64,000 nucleotides of DNA from Protula sp. h YS-2021 (GCA_949752745.1 OX457031.1:21448199-21512198), one strand, 5' to 3'; counted from the stretch's first letter, positions 34,734 through 47,286 are shown. Translations and numbers: made by a program. The notes: a model not told the origin generated them from the sequence alone.

Positions 34734-37180
34734 GGTGATTCTGGCGGTGTTGCTTAACTGTTGTAGTTCTATGGCACTTTATCCTACACAAGGAGAATTA
34801 ACTTCGAGAATTCATAAATGAGTTTAATCTTGTTTTGTTCGCTAATTATTTGATATTACTCATACTGGGTAGTGGTGCTTTTTTCGTTCAAAACTTCGTT
34901 AGACTTTTACAGTTGATATGTACCTAAACGTGGTATAGCATAGTGATTATTTACAATGTCACATTACATTAAACATCCGAAATATATACAAATAGTATGG
35001 TGATGCAGTGTCATCTTCCATATTACCCTGCCCTTTCGGGGAAAATGCATTTGTACCACATATACGACACTAAGTCGTGCATATTTAAAGTGTGCAATGG
35101 TTCGCGTACGTAGTTCCTGGACCGTAATATCACGCTGTATATGTGATATATAAGTTATGATGTGTTGTTATTAAGTGTGTAAAATGATAAAATCGTGTAA
35201 ATAAAAATCAACACTGTCGATTTTAATATAGATTTAATCGGCAATTTATCTGTGATACTATGAACTTTGTGATCTGGATGAAAAAAGTGGGAATTCAGAG
35301 AAAGGGTGCGGGATATTTCAGACAAAGTGGTCAAGCGTGGACCTAAATTCAGGACATCGAGCCAACGTTGATTCGATATTTGGTGTAATTTAAAAATAAA
35401 AGAGAGAAAGAGAGAGTTAGCCAAATGACATAGAACACGATGGAGCTCCCCTAGACCGCTGTTTCTCGCGTGTAAATATATTTGAGCGCTGTGGCTGCTT
35501 AGCTTGTCAATCAGCAACTGCTATATTTAACATTTTGAGAACTGGCCATAAAATAACTGTGAAAACCGTTTTTGAGTTATAATTTCTCAGATATTTTACG
35601 AGTTCTAAAAAAGATTGACTGGCTGGAACATATTCGAGATGTTTTCAATACCATTTCCAAAGACAATATTGGTCTAGTTTGTTCACTGTCCGGAAGAGTC
35701 TTTACAGAACTGATATTTCAAGCTGGCAAATGCTGATGTAAGAGTTTGAAACCAACACCCTATTATTCAAAATAAAGAGGGCATCAGTAAATAGGAATTT
35801 TAATACATTTTGCTGTAGGCGAAATCAGACAATATAAGCAAAGCGAGTTCCGGAATGACGATGCCAGATCATCTAAATACACGGAGCATCAGAGAAATCG
35901 AATTGCGTTAATTTACGCTAATTTTTTAGGAATAGGCTAACTCTGATTTATTTCGCGAGTAGTAAAAAGTATCTTATCCGTATTTGCTTGACGCATTCTT
36001 ATTATAAATCAGTGGTATTTGTAAGCCCACTTTCCTTAGACTATGTAGAACTTAACTTTTAATTACTAGTATTCATAAGTATATATTTTATGTTAATATT
36101 TCCATGTATGGTTGAACCAATATTTAATGAGATTGAAACTAAACGCAGTACCAACGAGATCTTAATATTCTATGCCCTTCCTATAGAGACATCTCAGGCT
36201 AATTTTGTGGACTTAGCGTCAAGGCTAAGGTACACAGATGGAACATTTAGAAATATCTGGCAAATTCATTTTTTTTATTCTTTACTCGATCGTTACCCGG
36301 AAAAGCTTGAGATGATGGCTGTTATAGAGACAGTGTAACTTCCGGTCGACTATGCATCAAATAGCTCCTGTATTTAACCACCGCGTGTACTAGCTAGTCA
36401 GCACGGAAAATATTGCTTCAAATGAGTGGAACCGCTTCGTATTTTCGCATGTTTCTAATCTCCTCACACCTCATTTTAACAGCTTTTTAACTTCATAGAA
36501 GAATGCTGATTAAGGGATGACCTCATGGTGTCCCATCTTTCAACTTAATCCTCATTTTTTGAACCATTGCAGTTTTGGGAAATTGTAATATTTGTACAAA
36601 AGTGTACCCTGTGTATTTTTGTACAAAGTGTGCACACTAGAACTCCTGTTGATGTAGATTAATAAATATAGTGAGCTTTTACAAAGACAAACAATGCTGA
36701 TGACATTTTTTAGTATTCTTTATATATCTTATCTGTGTCAAATTACTAGAGTGAATTCAACGTCTTATTTGTGTAAAAATACATTTTTTTCACTTTTTTA
36801 CCAATAAATCTGTTTTGAATTAACTGGCTACTGCGAGTCTTTCCTTTCAATCTCTCCTCAGACATTCGAATGGTATTTATGAGAGGCCCAATGTTCCTCA
36901 TTGAGTTGCCAAAATGGTACAAATTACACCTTTAAGTTTTAAAAGGTCAATTAACAGCAAAAAATCGAAAGCAACTCAACATACAGATACAGAACTGCAC
37001 GTCAAGCAACCAAATGTAAGACTGATGCTGTAAAGGCCTCAAAATTGAGCAGCTGTAAAAATGCTTAAGACATGGTGACTACACCAACCCTTCCCCCACC
37101 CAACCCTCCCCCCCCCCCCCCCCCTCTTTCTCTGCCACAAGAGATCGCATAGCTGAAATGAAAAGACACACAGCAAAAAA
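34150..37180. other. Intergenic region with no supported gene
   Basis: Contains a (TA)n tract (34653-34729) and AT-rich unique sequence. ORFs of 80-120 codons (35155-35517 minus, 36090-36338 plus) have low-complexity composition, with no splice context or recognisable domains. This is the tail-to-tail gap between the lectin receptor (+) and CRPPA (-). Confidence 0.6.
34653..34729. repeat. (TA)n microsatellite
   Basis: An uninterrupted AT/TA run of about 38 units, downstream of the lectin-receptor gene. Confidence 0.98.
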
Positions 37181-37191
37181 AGAAAACTCAT

Positions 37192-37197
37192 TTTATT
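37192..37197 (-). terminator. CRPPA: Candidate poly-A signal of CRPPA
   Basis: TTTATT on the plus strand reads AATAAA on the minus strand, about 380 bases after the CRPPA stop codon. Confidence 0.5.
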
Positions 37198-37575
37198 TCA
37201 TAATCATTATTTTTTCACAAAAGAAAAACAGCGTCTCTGAACTGATCTGTCGATGCTAATTGTATTAATCCAGGTTTCACCTAAAATCTCCTGGAACACG
37301 TTGATGCTATCGAATCGCCATCGTTCTTCAGTTCGCCAGAGTAATGCGGAGTTCGGGGTGGAAATTCATTCGGCTTGTTGAGATTCTTCTTGGCAGATCT
37401 ATCTGCATTAAACGTGAGGGGTGGCTATCCTAATGCTGACCGCTGCGCTCATCAGTGTACTATCGACATTAGGTACGTGCGGATTAACAATATACGTCTC
37501 GCATGTATCATAGACGTTTCCGGTTGCTCTGTTATCCACAGGTAGGAAGTGGGTAAAGAAGCGGGCATAGTGACG

Positions 37576-40500
37576 TCATAATTCCATGCTCTGCCCGCTG
37601 AACGATGGCCCTCTACTGAAGATGAGATCACGTGATAGTGCCCACACTTTGTCAGACAGCTCCTTCATGTAAACAAAAAAAAGTACACTTTTCTCTGTCT
37701 AAAAACCCTGCTCTCTCAAATCTAACTCATCAAGTTACAAGAATTACAAAGTAAACAGTGAAGTGTTTCCACAGAAACAAGCGTGTAGTTTCATTTAAAA
37801 CTATTTTTTGTGTAATTTTTCCAGTATTGAATTCGGTATTGAATCTACGTTAAAGACACATATTCTAGAAAAGGGCGGGATCACTCATACATACATTAAC
37901 ATCTATTCTGGTAAGAATCACATTTTTATCTTTCAATGCTGCTGCATATCGAAGAAACTGTTGCTTGGTGACGGCCTCTTCGATAGTGACGTCACAAACA
38001 GCTTCCTGCAGGCACTGGTACTGTGGATTAGTACTGCTTTCCCGAAGAGTATCTGGCCTAGATTCGGCTGTAAGTGTCTGCCTGGTTGGAGGGCTGCTGG
38101 CTCTATTATCTAATACTACGAAAATTACAATACCTGTAAAAAACAAAGCAAATATGAAAACATGGAACCAGTCACGAAAATATTTCAAATCAGCTGTGAG
38201 CATCAAAAAAAAAAAAAAAAAAAAAAAAGAAAAAAAAAAGAGATGTTTTTTTTTCTACTGCAAATCGTAATTTGGGCGATTCTATCACACATACCTATGT
38301 ATCTGGCTTGTACAACAGGAGACCTGAATGACGTGAACACGGTTACGTAATGACGTAACAACGCATGCGTCAGTGACGTATCCACAATAACGATGACGCT
38401 GTGTGACGCACACGGCTGCTGTATGTGACACGTGACCTGAAACAGTGTTGACAAAATTAAACACTTTTTTCTACAGCTAACCAATTTAATCCAATCTGAC
38501 GCAAAACACAGGAGATAGAAAGAAAAGTTTTTCCGCCGAAAAAATTCTGTCGTCACTATGTGCCAGCCGTAAGAGCAATCCGAACCGCGCGCTGTTTAAA
38601 TAAGAGCTTATTAGCTACCTTGTAAGATCACATTTGAAAAATGCATGTGACATCGCGCTCACTGTATTATAAAACACGCACTCCCGTCCCCCACCTTCCT
38701 CAAAAAGTGGAAAAATGAATACGAGCCCACTGCGCCCTCATTAATAGTTTTCAGTTAGAAAACTAAACTTGGTCGCTTATTGTTGATCAGACACTCAACA
38801 CCTGTGTACTCCAGAGCACTGTACCTTCATACTGAGCGATGAGAATTGAGACTGTATGCGCTGTTGTAATGAACTGGTTAGTGGCGTGCCAACGACTGTT
38901 ACGTCACAATAAAACAACTCTGCAAATAAACATCTTCTTAAAGTAATTTGTGTCGTCACAAAATATTTCACAAAAAAACTCAGACATAACTAAAAATACT
39001 AATAAAAAATTAAAAAATAAGTGCACTTTGCAGCGCATTTCTTGATTTCTAAAAGATCTTGTGTAATTAAAGTAGTCAAATAATGTAAAAACAGCATGAC
39101 AAAAGAACTTTAATATATATCCTTGACATCGAGCTTTTAGCAGCTTTATATGATTTCCTGTATGCTGATAGAATCTGCTACATTCACCTGTAAACTCACT
39201 TCCGACGAACACAGGATTTCCCGCGCACCAAAAAATTGTCTGACATTGAAATGCGCACCTTTTAACATTCCTTCCAAAGCATAGACGTCCTTGCCGTAAG
39301 TGACCTGCAGAGGATAAAAAGAAAAGGTTCTTGGGTACAGTGTTTTCAAGTAACAATCACCTTGACCTTTATTTCAAAGTCGAATATGACTGTCAGTGTC
39401 AAATGTCCTTGTTACTTTCAGTCAGAGAATATGTTTTAACGTGATTTTTTTTTGCCAGTGATCACTACTCTACAAGAATGCCTTCCGATGACCCCTCGCG
39501 GCGTCACTCACCTTCCATAGCATGTCTCTGCCTGGGAATAGCTTGGCTGTGACGCCGCAGTACTTCTGTACCACGTGCAAACATTCCGTGCCCCTGTCCA
39601 ACACCTCCTCCGTGCACTGTATGACAATAGAAAAACATCGCTCGAATCGCCAGAAAATGGGGCCATTTACTTCACAGTGATTTCAGTAAAAGACACATCT
39701 TTAAAACTATTTACACAGGGACTCATTTGGGAAAAGTGAAAAGTTTGTACTGGTACGCACCCCGGTCAAAAAACTGCATACCCCAACGTAAAAATTGCGT
39801 ACCAATATACATGCAACTGGCCTGGTGTTAACAGATATTAATATGCAGAAAATGTCCACCCCAAGGGCGAAAAAAATCCTATCTTGCAAACGAAATGACC
39901 AACTTTGACAGGTACAATACGTACGAATGGTACCAGTGCCCTGCTAAAAGTGCATACCCCTCGCTAAAAGTGCATACCAGGGTACACACCCTCTCTCTGG
40001 AAGTGCGTACCAATCGCCAAAAGTGCGTACGGTGCGCAGAGTACGCGGCCTTAATGAATCCCTGTTTACATACACGCCTTTATTTTACAGAGATCTGGCG
40101 CACGTCTCATAATTTGCATACAGCATATTGAAAGCTAATGAAGTATCATTACAGATATACTTTTTGGAAAGCTTCTTGAATGAGATCAAACTTGAAAGCT
40201 TGCGGCATCTCGCTTCCTGTGAACATGGATCGATCCAGGGCGTGCTGCAAATAGCCATCGTCGGTAACCGACAACACCGTGGAGACGAGAGGTCTTGTTA
40301 CTCCCGACGCCTGTAACCATAGCAACGCCCGCTAAAAATTAACTGTCACGTGTAGCAAGATGATTGAACAGAATAATAATAATTATGACATTAAAAAGAA
40401 TACCTATATTTACGATAATTCCATCACAACTTACGCAATATTAAAATTTTAATGCAATTAATAGAATGTGACTAACTGAGGTCACCCGCCATAACCGTTG

Positions 40501-43173
40501 AACGCTTGAGAAATGTATCCCAGCGAATCTCCAAATTCTTAAATGATCACTGGCAGATTCGCCGAGGTTGTTGTAATCATCCCGACCACAAACACACCCC
40601 AGCAATGTGTCGGAATGTTTGTTCAAACAAAGCCAAAATCCCTCCCCCCCCCCCTCCTCCCCCGTGGGTTTGTCCCAACACCCCCTTATCCCACAAAAAA
40701 CAAAACATCACAGCATATCCTTCCAAAAAACTTGGATCCGCCCACGCTGTTTGAAGAAAGACTAACCCCACACTGGAGGGCAGCACGCACAGTGTCCCTC
40801 ACACAGCTCTCGTCCACGAGAGGGCGCACGCCGTCGTGGACTATCACCACGCTCGCATGTCCGCATACTTAACACACATAAAAAAACAAACAAACGGTAA
40901 AGCAGTTCAGAGTGTAAGCAATAACGATGTGTCATCGATACTGTTGTAAATATAAAATGAATTATTGGTATAAGTCATTGAATAACATTGCATTTTAAAT
41001 TCGACATTCTTTAACGATTAACATGTATCAGTAAATCACATACAGCCTTGTGAATGCATAGATTTCTAAATGAGTTAGACAAGTTAGAGGTTTTCGTTTG
41101 TGTAATACGAAAGTCATGATTACGCGCTGGGAGGTTCGCCAGCCCGGCGCGTATGGAGCGGAAGCGTGTATCCGCGCCTGCTGTCACGTGGGTCTTCATG
41201 TGCCCGTACTTGTCAAGGACATTGTGCATGCGTGCTTGCATATCCTCCTGCACCACCACCAGCACCGCTGCTATCCACTCAATGCTAAACACAAACAACA
41301 CGCACCACGTGACGTCACATGTAGACAAAACTGTATGCAAGCGCTTTCATGAATTTATTTTCTAGCACCTATTTAATTTATTTTGGAATTTATTTCCTCC
41401 TATCTATTTCTATTTCAAATCAATTTTAGGCAAATTTCGAGGTTAAAACCCACGTCTAGATCATGACAGAGGTTGACATGACGGAAATTCACGATGACAT
41501 GCTGCCAGGATAAGAAGTACATTTGTTTTGTTGCCCTTTCACTACTAGTTTCAGATGGATTTCAAGCAACAATGTTTTTCTGGTAGACTCGGCGATGCCA
41601 TGAAGCCTCTTGAATTTATAACAGAATAATACTTAAAAGATATTTGTAGAGGCTGCTGCAATAACCCACAGAAAAATGAAGAATGAACCAAAAAAAAAAA
41701 AAAAACAATAAAAAAACGAGAAAAAAAAAACAACAAAAAAAACAAACAAAACAAAAATATTAAGTGAGAAATTCTGGCCAAGCGAAAGATAAACCTGTTG
41801 ATTTATGGCGTCCACAGGGAATAGCTTAACTGAATGCATATTGACACAGTTTGAATACCTTCAGTAGTGACCAAATTTTCGCACACCTCAAGCTGATTGA
41901 AGCCTTCGAAAAATTCTACAGCGACCAGGCAGCAACTGCCCAGCTTTGCTCAGAGTCCTGGTTCTAACACCAGGTCACACACGATAGTACTACCTTTCAA
42001 AGGCTTCTATCGTATAGCTGATGATTGGTCTGTTAAGTACAGGCAGAAACTGCTTAGGTGTGCCGTTCCCCATCCTCTGTCCTTCTCCGGCAGCGGGCAG
42101 CAAAACACATACTCGACAGTCCTGGAAATCAATATTAGTAGCTGGTCAGCCACATATATAAGCTTCATTTTAAGTCCCATATTTAAGTGACATAAACTAG
42201 ATGCTGTCAGAGAGCAGCAGGATCCCCCGTAGAACTCCCAGTCACAAAAAATTAATAACTACACGCCATTTTATTAGGTTTCCTTGACAGATTCGAAACC
42301 ACCATCTATAAAGAAGTTTCACTGCTGTAATTTTGACCATTTCTGATCGATCAAACTGAAACCTTGACGTTGCACATATACATACACTAAAGTTTGCATA
42401 TATGGAAGAATAATAGCTCTTACATGATTCATTAATAGAGAAGTGGACTCCACAAGGACCCCACGAAAGCGTCAATTTCGGCAATTTTCAGAGGGCTGTA
42501 ATTTTGACAATTTTTGATCGATCAAACTGAAACCTTGACGTTGCACACCTACATCCCCTCGTTATTAGCTATATGAATGATAAAATGCTCTAACCACTTT
42601 AGTTAATAGAGAAATGGACTCCGCAAGGCACTTACAAGTGGGACAGACGGACGGACAAGCTCAAAGCTATATCCCTCGGTTTCACGGGGGATAAGGACCA
42701 CGATTCTAATTCAGTCAGAGTCTCACTCCTCCCAAAAATGAATCAAACAAGACACATTAAACCTTTTAATGCAACTCCAGTGTAATCAACAACACTTCAA
42801 ACCTTTTTTCCAAGAATACAAGACTTGTGTGTATTCATATGTAGTTTTCAACAGTTATTTCAATAAAATTCACAACCGTTTCATGGATATTACACGATTA
42901 TTTGCTTTCTGATCTTATCTATGCTTGACAAATCTAAATCTAAACAACATTAAATCTGATGTTAGGTTTCCAAAATGCCAAAAATGCACCCATTTAATTT
43001 AGTTCTCCAACTCGAAGCAATATCAAATAACCCGGTTTTTTTTTCAAAACTGTTTTTAACAATTTTGTAAATCTGAATTCTTGTTCTTAAGTACTGGCTT
43101 AACTCTTAATCCAGTTACACAATTACATAAAGCAAAGTAAGTAAAGAACCAGAGTGATTCTTACCTGCTCCAT
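37576..43173 (-). CDS. CRPPA: D-ribitol-5-phosphate cytidylyltransferase (CRPPA/ISPD)
   Basis: It makes CDP-ribitol from CTP and ribitol-5-phosphate in the cytosol, the donor used by FKTN and FKRP to build the O-mannosyl glycan of alpha-dystroglycan. Exons in order of transcription: 43165-43173, 41994-42121, 41124-41284, 40767-40867, 40161-40310, 39512-39616, 39200-39304, 38295-38436, 37895-38133, 37576-37662. All phases agree, giving 408 aa (the human protein is about 450). The IspD-type N-terminal domain is clear: nucleotide-binding [20 protein letters not shown], then ISYTIEAFE, the [16 protein letters not shown] block, [19 protein letters not shown], and [18 protein letters not shown] followed by [19 protein letters not shown]. 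The C-terminal domain is weaker but collinear with vertebrate [41 protein letters not shown], and SFSGQSMEL at the end. The first coding exon holds only Met-Glu-Gln. The donor of exon 7 (39200) has a second possible site nine bases on. It is transcribed divergently from the HIG1-domain gene. Confidence 0.93.
39700..40060. repeat. Degenerate AAAAGTGCGTACC array in a CRPPA intron
   Basis: About ten imperfect copies of a roughly 18-bp word ending in GCGTACC or GCATACC, in the intron between exons 40161-40310 and 39512-39616. Confidence 0.7.
42205..42693 (+). mobile_element. Dispersed repeat ending in GTTTCACGGGGGATAA
   Basis: It shares its beginning (CAGGATCCCCC) and end (GACAGACGGACGGAC, AGCTATATCCCTC, TTTCACGGGG) with 53891-54220. 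It contains a tandem duplication of about 171 bp (units starting at 42324 and 42495, each with GATCGATCAAACTGAAACC). It is non-coding and lies in the first CRPPA intron. The class is unknown. Confidence 0.7.
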
Positions 43174-43989
43174 AATCAGTCGATGTTTGCAGATGCTAAC
43201 ACAACGCTCACTTCATAGCATACACCTTCCACTGACTGCAATTGGTAAGAATTTAGGTGACTTAAATGCCCGGAGCCCGGAATAGATATCTGTTACTATC
43301 TCTACGTCATCCCACAAATCTGAGTACGCAAGTTAATTAATAACTGCCCGAAACATTTAAAACATCATAAAAAAAGTACAGCTACCATTCAAATAGTCTT
43401 CCTGTTATCGGGCAACTAAGGCGGAAGTAATAAGCCAAATCATACTTCGGGCGATTCGAATAAAATGCGGTGGAGGTGTTGTTTCGACTGCAAATGATAA
43501 GGAAAAAACATAAAAATTCTAATTTCTTTTCTACATTCACACTTTCAAATTTATAAAGCCATCATATGATGTTTAAAAAACTATTTTAACTATTATTAAG
43601 TCCCTTTAATAGCCAATATGTGAATATGTTTCTGGGAAAATGGAATTTTGTTGATTTTTGTCAGTGTTTTATATCATTTATTTATATCCTTATCCCAACT
43701 GAATTCAGCCGAAACGCAAAAAAAACTTTTCGGCAAAAGCCAAAGTGAGAGTTTTTTCAGCTGAAACTATGTGGGCGATAAAATATGTCCATGCAAAAAC
43801 TCACTCATACAGGCTATTACACTGACTAGCAACAAAGCATGTTGTACTTGTATATGCGCCTGTTTTATTTTAATATTGATTTTGCACTATAAATACATTT
43901 TATAATCTATAATATGTCAGAAAACTTGAGAGAAGATTTTTACTTCTCCTCTTGGAGGGTGTAACTATTTATCGAAATACATTACCATC

Positions 43990-44345
43990 TTGGATAGCAG
44001 TTGCCAGCGCGGTTTCGTAAGACGGACCAGTAAGTCGAAAGAGCAAATTTTGTTCTTACAATGAAGCATAGAAAAATGTAGATGTTCATCTTATGTATTA
44101 ACATCTAATTTTAGTGACTTTTTTTTTTAAAAAGGATCCCTCTCTATTATGAGTACTGTTTTGCGCGGAATCCCCAGTGGGTCTGCGGAGTGGGTTATAC
44201 ACAACAGACCGAACCGCCGTGGAGGTTGCAGTAGCCAGTGCGGTTTCATAAGACGGATCAGTAAGTTAAAAGAGCAAATTTTGCTCTTACATAGAAGCAT
44301 AGAAAAATTTTATTATTTATCTTATGTTTGTTAACATCTAATTAT
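43990..44345 (+). repeat. Tandem pair of a dispersed repeat (third copy inverted near 59880-60070)
   Basis: AGCAAATTTTG...CTTACA and AACATCTAATT blocks occur twice, about 235 bp apart. The sequence CCCAGTGGGTCTGCGGAGT and ACCGAACCGCCGT (44170-44222) appears reverse-complemented at 59930-60030. The repeat is non-coding. Confidence 0.7.
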
Positions 44346-45338
44346 TGATTAAGTCCATATGTGAAAACCATTTTAAAAAAGTTCAGATAGTTTGAGGACT
44401 TCTATTATCGCCCGGGCAATTATTTAATCCTATTCGACGAGGGAGAGGAGAACAAATGGTTATAGTGGATTCAAATTGGTGAAATTAAAAAGAACATCTT
44501 TCGTGGCTGAAGGAAATTTTATTTGTCAGCTATCGCAAAATAAAGAATATTTGAGTGGAAAGGGGTGGCAGATTTGTAGCCCCCAGCTCCGAGTAGCTCT
44601 GACTTGTATAACATCGTATATCTCTGTGTCAGAGCTACGAAGCCTTCCATTGTTCCACTAATAGGAGTCAATTTCATATGTTCTGAGGCACGAATCCTGC
44701 GTTTATAGGGGTTATAGTTTATTGGAACAATATATATTAAATAGTTGATAGATGCAGAATGACGTATAAATTTATTTGGTACACCCAACATATTTGACTT
44801 GTTATGTTTACGTTCTTTTTGAAAAATCAATTTAAAAGTTTTTTGGTGGATAATTGCAAAAACTTATTGTTGCTATTTCACGTAATAAAGTATGCTCCCT
44901 GTATACAAACAAATGTCATTTATTGCGGGAGATTTGGGGCTATTTCCGTATTATTTTCTTTTGAAGAAAGCGTAACACAGAAGTTGTATATGATTACCGT
45001 TATACTTTGAGGGCCTTTAGCAAATGCCAATAAAAACTTATGGGTCGTTGAATCTCGCACAAAGTAGCCACAGGGGTGCCTCAAAGCGAGCGCAGTTGAC
45101 TTGCTTATCGTTATATAGCGAGGCTTTGAAGCGGTGCCTGGAAACTTTTTGGCGCACCGCTTCTTGGAGCTATGTAGCCCCAAGCCAGCTGTTCATTATT
45201 TATACTTGGTATATTTCTCTATCGGAGCTACAACGCGCTACATTATTTTGCTCATAGGGGTCAACTTAAGTTGTTCTAAGGGACTTTTTCGGCAAAGTAA
45301 TCGATATTGTGTTGGCACATGTATATCTATGTCATGCA

Positions 45339-45775
45339 ATAAGCCAAATCACACTTTGGGTGTTTCGAATAAAATGCGCAAGAATTTTGAATTTCGACTG
45401 CGAGAGAACCGGGTAAAAATGAAAGAAATGATAGAAAAATATGGAAGAAATGTCGCAAAAACAGGCCATAATCTAGTCCCAGGTGACTCCCACCTCCACG
45501 GAGTCCGGGTAGGAGAGTGGTGATGGGCTAGGGTCACTCGGGACTACCCATAATCGGAAATAAAAGAAATTGAAACTGTTCGTTGAAACTTTTAATAATT
45601 TTTTAAAATAGCATACGGGTTATTAAAAACCCGATTCCTTTTTGTTGCAAGAGAAATTTGATATTTAGGCGAAATATCTCTACTATTTCTTTCATTTTTA
45701 CCCGGTTATTTTTATTCAAAACGCCGAATTTTTGCGCATCTTTATTGGGAGCGCCTAAGGTGTGATTTGGCTTAT
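45339..45775 (+). mobile_element. 437-bp MITE with long inverted ends (ATAAGCCAAATCACA)
   Basis: The left end ATAAGCCAAATCACACTTTG and the right end, read on the minus strand as ATAAGCCAAATCACACCTTA, continue as inverted repeats for about 100 bp (AACCGGGTAAAAATGAAAGA in both). A related single arm lies at 43430. There is no ORF. Confidence 0.85.
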
Positions 45776-46000
45776 ATTCACCCTTTGTGCACCTAAAGCC
45801 ACATTTTTCATGCCTGGTTTCATTAAATTGTGAATAAAAAGTGAAAAAAAACTACCCCTGGCCCTATATATTTTATGTGGTCGTTTCTTTCGGGATCCGT
45901 GCGGGATAGTTTTGTTTATTTGTTATAATGGCATATTATTGATTTTGTTCAGGTGAAGTACAGTTATAGCGTGTTGTAAGATAGTCCAGTGTCAGAGCTG

Positions 46001-47180
46001 ATGAATATGGATCCAAAGAAAAATGAGGAAGTTTCTCGCAAGACAGCAAAACCGAAATCTGACAGAAAATTGAAGGAGCCAGTTGAACAGCGAAAGGGCC
46101 CTCCAGAAAATTCAGTCATGGCCTTGTTTAAGGCTTCCCCCGTAATTGCTGTAGGTCAGTGTTCTTTTCGCTTAACTATTTTTGTTTGTTTTGAACTCAG
46201 TGAATGGTAATCTTGAAGTCTGTGATTTGGAAGGGCTGCCATATTGCCATCTCATACGTCGGTGTCCGAGGGGCAGGGAGTCGCTGGCTTTGGTTTACCA
46301 GTCCAGTGCTCTACCGCTGAGTTGTAACTTTCCCTTTAGTTGGTGTTCTTAATTGCTGGGCCGTGTGGAGGTCATCGTTATGTACTTTTAGAAATTCTTA
46401 AAAATGCAAATATATAATGGTCAAAAAAGCCAATTTAAATGATTAAAACAGGAAGCAGCCTGCTTTCTGTGGCGGTTATTACGTAGCCGACGAAAGAAAT
46501 GACTTTTGTTGTTGCAGGTTGTGGCAGTGCTTTTTTATGGGGCATAATCAAATTCCGAGGCAGACATCATCGCAGTGTTGATTATCCCCTAAACATGTAC
46601 ATGTTAGATTTGCGAATGCAGGTCTGTGGCTTGCTCATTGGATCGATTGTTATTGGTAAGTTACTTCCTACAGTGCGGAGTAGAATTATCTGGGAGCAAA
46701 ATAAATATGTTTAAAACAAACGCAGCCAAAGTTATGTTTAATTTCCTTAAATAAGTTAGAATGAACGTAATCGGCACGAGAGTAGTAATCCTTTCAAAGA
46801 ATGCCGAAATCGCAGCAACTTCAAACATCTCTGAAGGTTGGATAGAACGAAAATTGGGTTTTGTATGGAAAGAGCATTACGGCTGTTTGTTGGATTGAAA
46901 CATGTGAAGGCGTGACTTGAATGCATAAACTATGTGGCATAGTACATATGTATCTTGTTTTATGTTTTTTCTAGGTACTGCGTTTGAGTTTGGTATTGTT
47001 AGATTAGAAAAAGAAAAATACAAACGAAACATGAGAACAAGGGCAGAATTACTTAACCGCTTAGAGAAAGAAGGAAGGCACTATGAGATCAAACAATTGG
47101 CTCCAGTGTACGATCCTTTCGGCATGCCCGAAAGACCGACTTACAGACATCGCATAGCGAAACTGTTAAATTTTAAGTGA
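46001..47180 (+). CDS. HIG1-domain protein, probably mitochondrial inner membrane
   Basis: Three exons, 46001-46154, 46518-46655 and 46975-47180, joined in phase 1, encode 165 aa. Residues 1-37 are charged and hydrophilic (Lys/Glu-rich). About 40-97 match the HIG1 (hypoxia-induced gene 1) domain: ALFKASPVIAVGCGSAFLWG forms the first helix, a basic loop with the FRGRHHRSVDYP pattern follows, then MYMLDLRMQVCGLLIGSIVIG forms the second helix. In this family (HIGD1/HIGD2, yeast Rcf1) the protein associates with cytochrome c oxidase and respiratory supercomplexes. The tail of about 65 residues is basic and helical (RLEKEKYKRNMRTRAELLNRLEKEG) and ends in FGMPERP...LLNFK, longer than in HIGD1A. The start ATG at 46001 is the first in frame; a second Met follows at codon 3. 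AATAAA is at 47281-47286. The family call rests on pattern recognition, and the paralogue is not assigned. Confidence 0.82.
46262..46337 (-). pseudogene. tRNA-like sequence (tRNA pseudogene or SINE head)
   Basis: On the minus strand CTCAGCGGTAGAGCACTGGA is a good D-arm/A-box followed by an anticodon-arm-like stretch. The T-arm (GCGACTCCCTGCC) has lost the GGTTCGA B-box core, so it is not a functional tRNA. It lies in intron 1 of the HIG1-domain gene. Confidence 0.55.
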
Positions 47181-47280
47181 ATGCATTTGAACTGTGTAAT
47201 CAAGTGCAAATGTACTGTGTATGGTGTGATAAGAAGAGTATTATGATTATGCGTGGGTGATCCAAAGTATCGAATGCAAT

Positions 47281-47286
47281 AATAAA
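47281..47286 (+). terminator. AATAAA poly-A signal of the HIG1-domain gene
   Basis: Canonical hexamer 100 bases after the stop codon. Confidence 0.65.

Larger units (their letters stand above)
43174..46000. other. Shared upstream region of CRPPA (-) and HIG1-domain gene (+)
   Basis: 2.8 kb between divergent start codons, mostly repeats. It holds a solo arm (from 43430) of the MITE at 45339, two tandem copies of a repeat of about 240 bp (43995-44115 and 44229-44345) that recurs inverted at about 59880-60070, and a duplicated GGAGCTATGTAGCCCC-type segment (44570-44720 and 45150-45290). No coding ORF is supported. The promoters must lie in the outer few hundred bases at each side. Confidence 0.6.

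Noticed and set aside
35155..35517. 120-codon minus-strand ORF
   Set aside because: No recognisable domain, no splice or start context, and composition like surrounding intergenic DNA.
37340..37450. Apparent short minus-strand terminal exon (MNFHPELRITLAN) after GCATTAG
   Set aside because: It lies in the CRPPA 3' UTR. The CRPPA C-terminus is better explained by 37576-37662, which matches the vertebrate end and is in phase.
38904..39356. 150-codon minus-strand ORF overlapping a CRPPA exon
   Set aside because: It reads a different frame through the CRPPA exon at 39200-39304 and continues into AT-rich intron.
40543..40872. Plus-strand ORF of 109 codons with Pro-rich stretch
   Set aside because: Antisense shadow of the CRPPA exon at 40767-40867 plus a poly-C tract.
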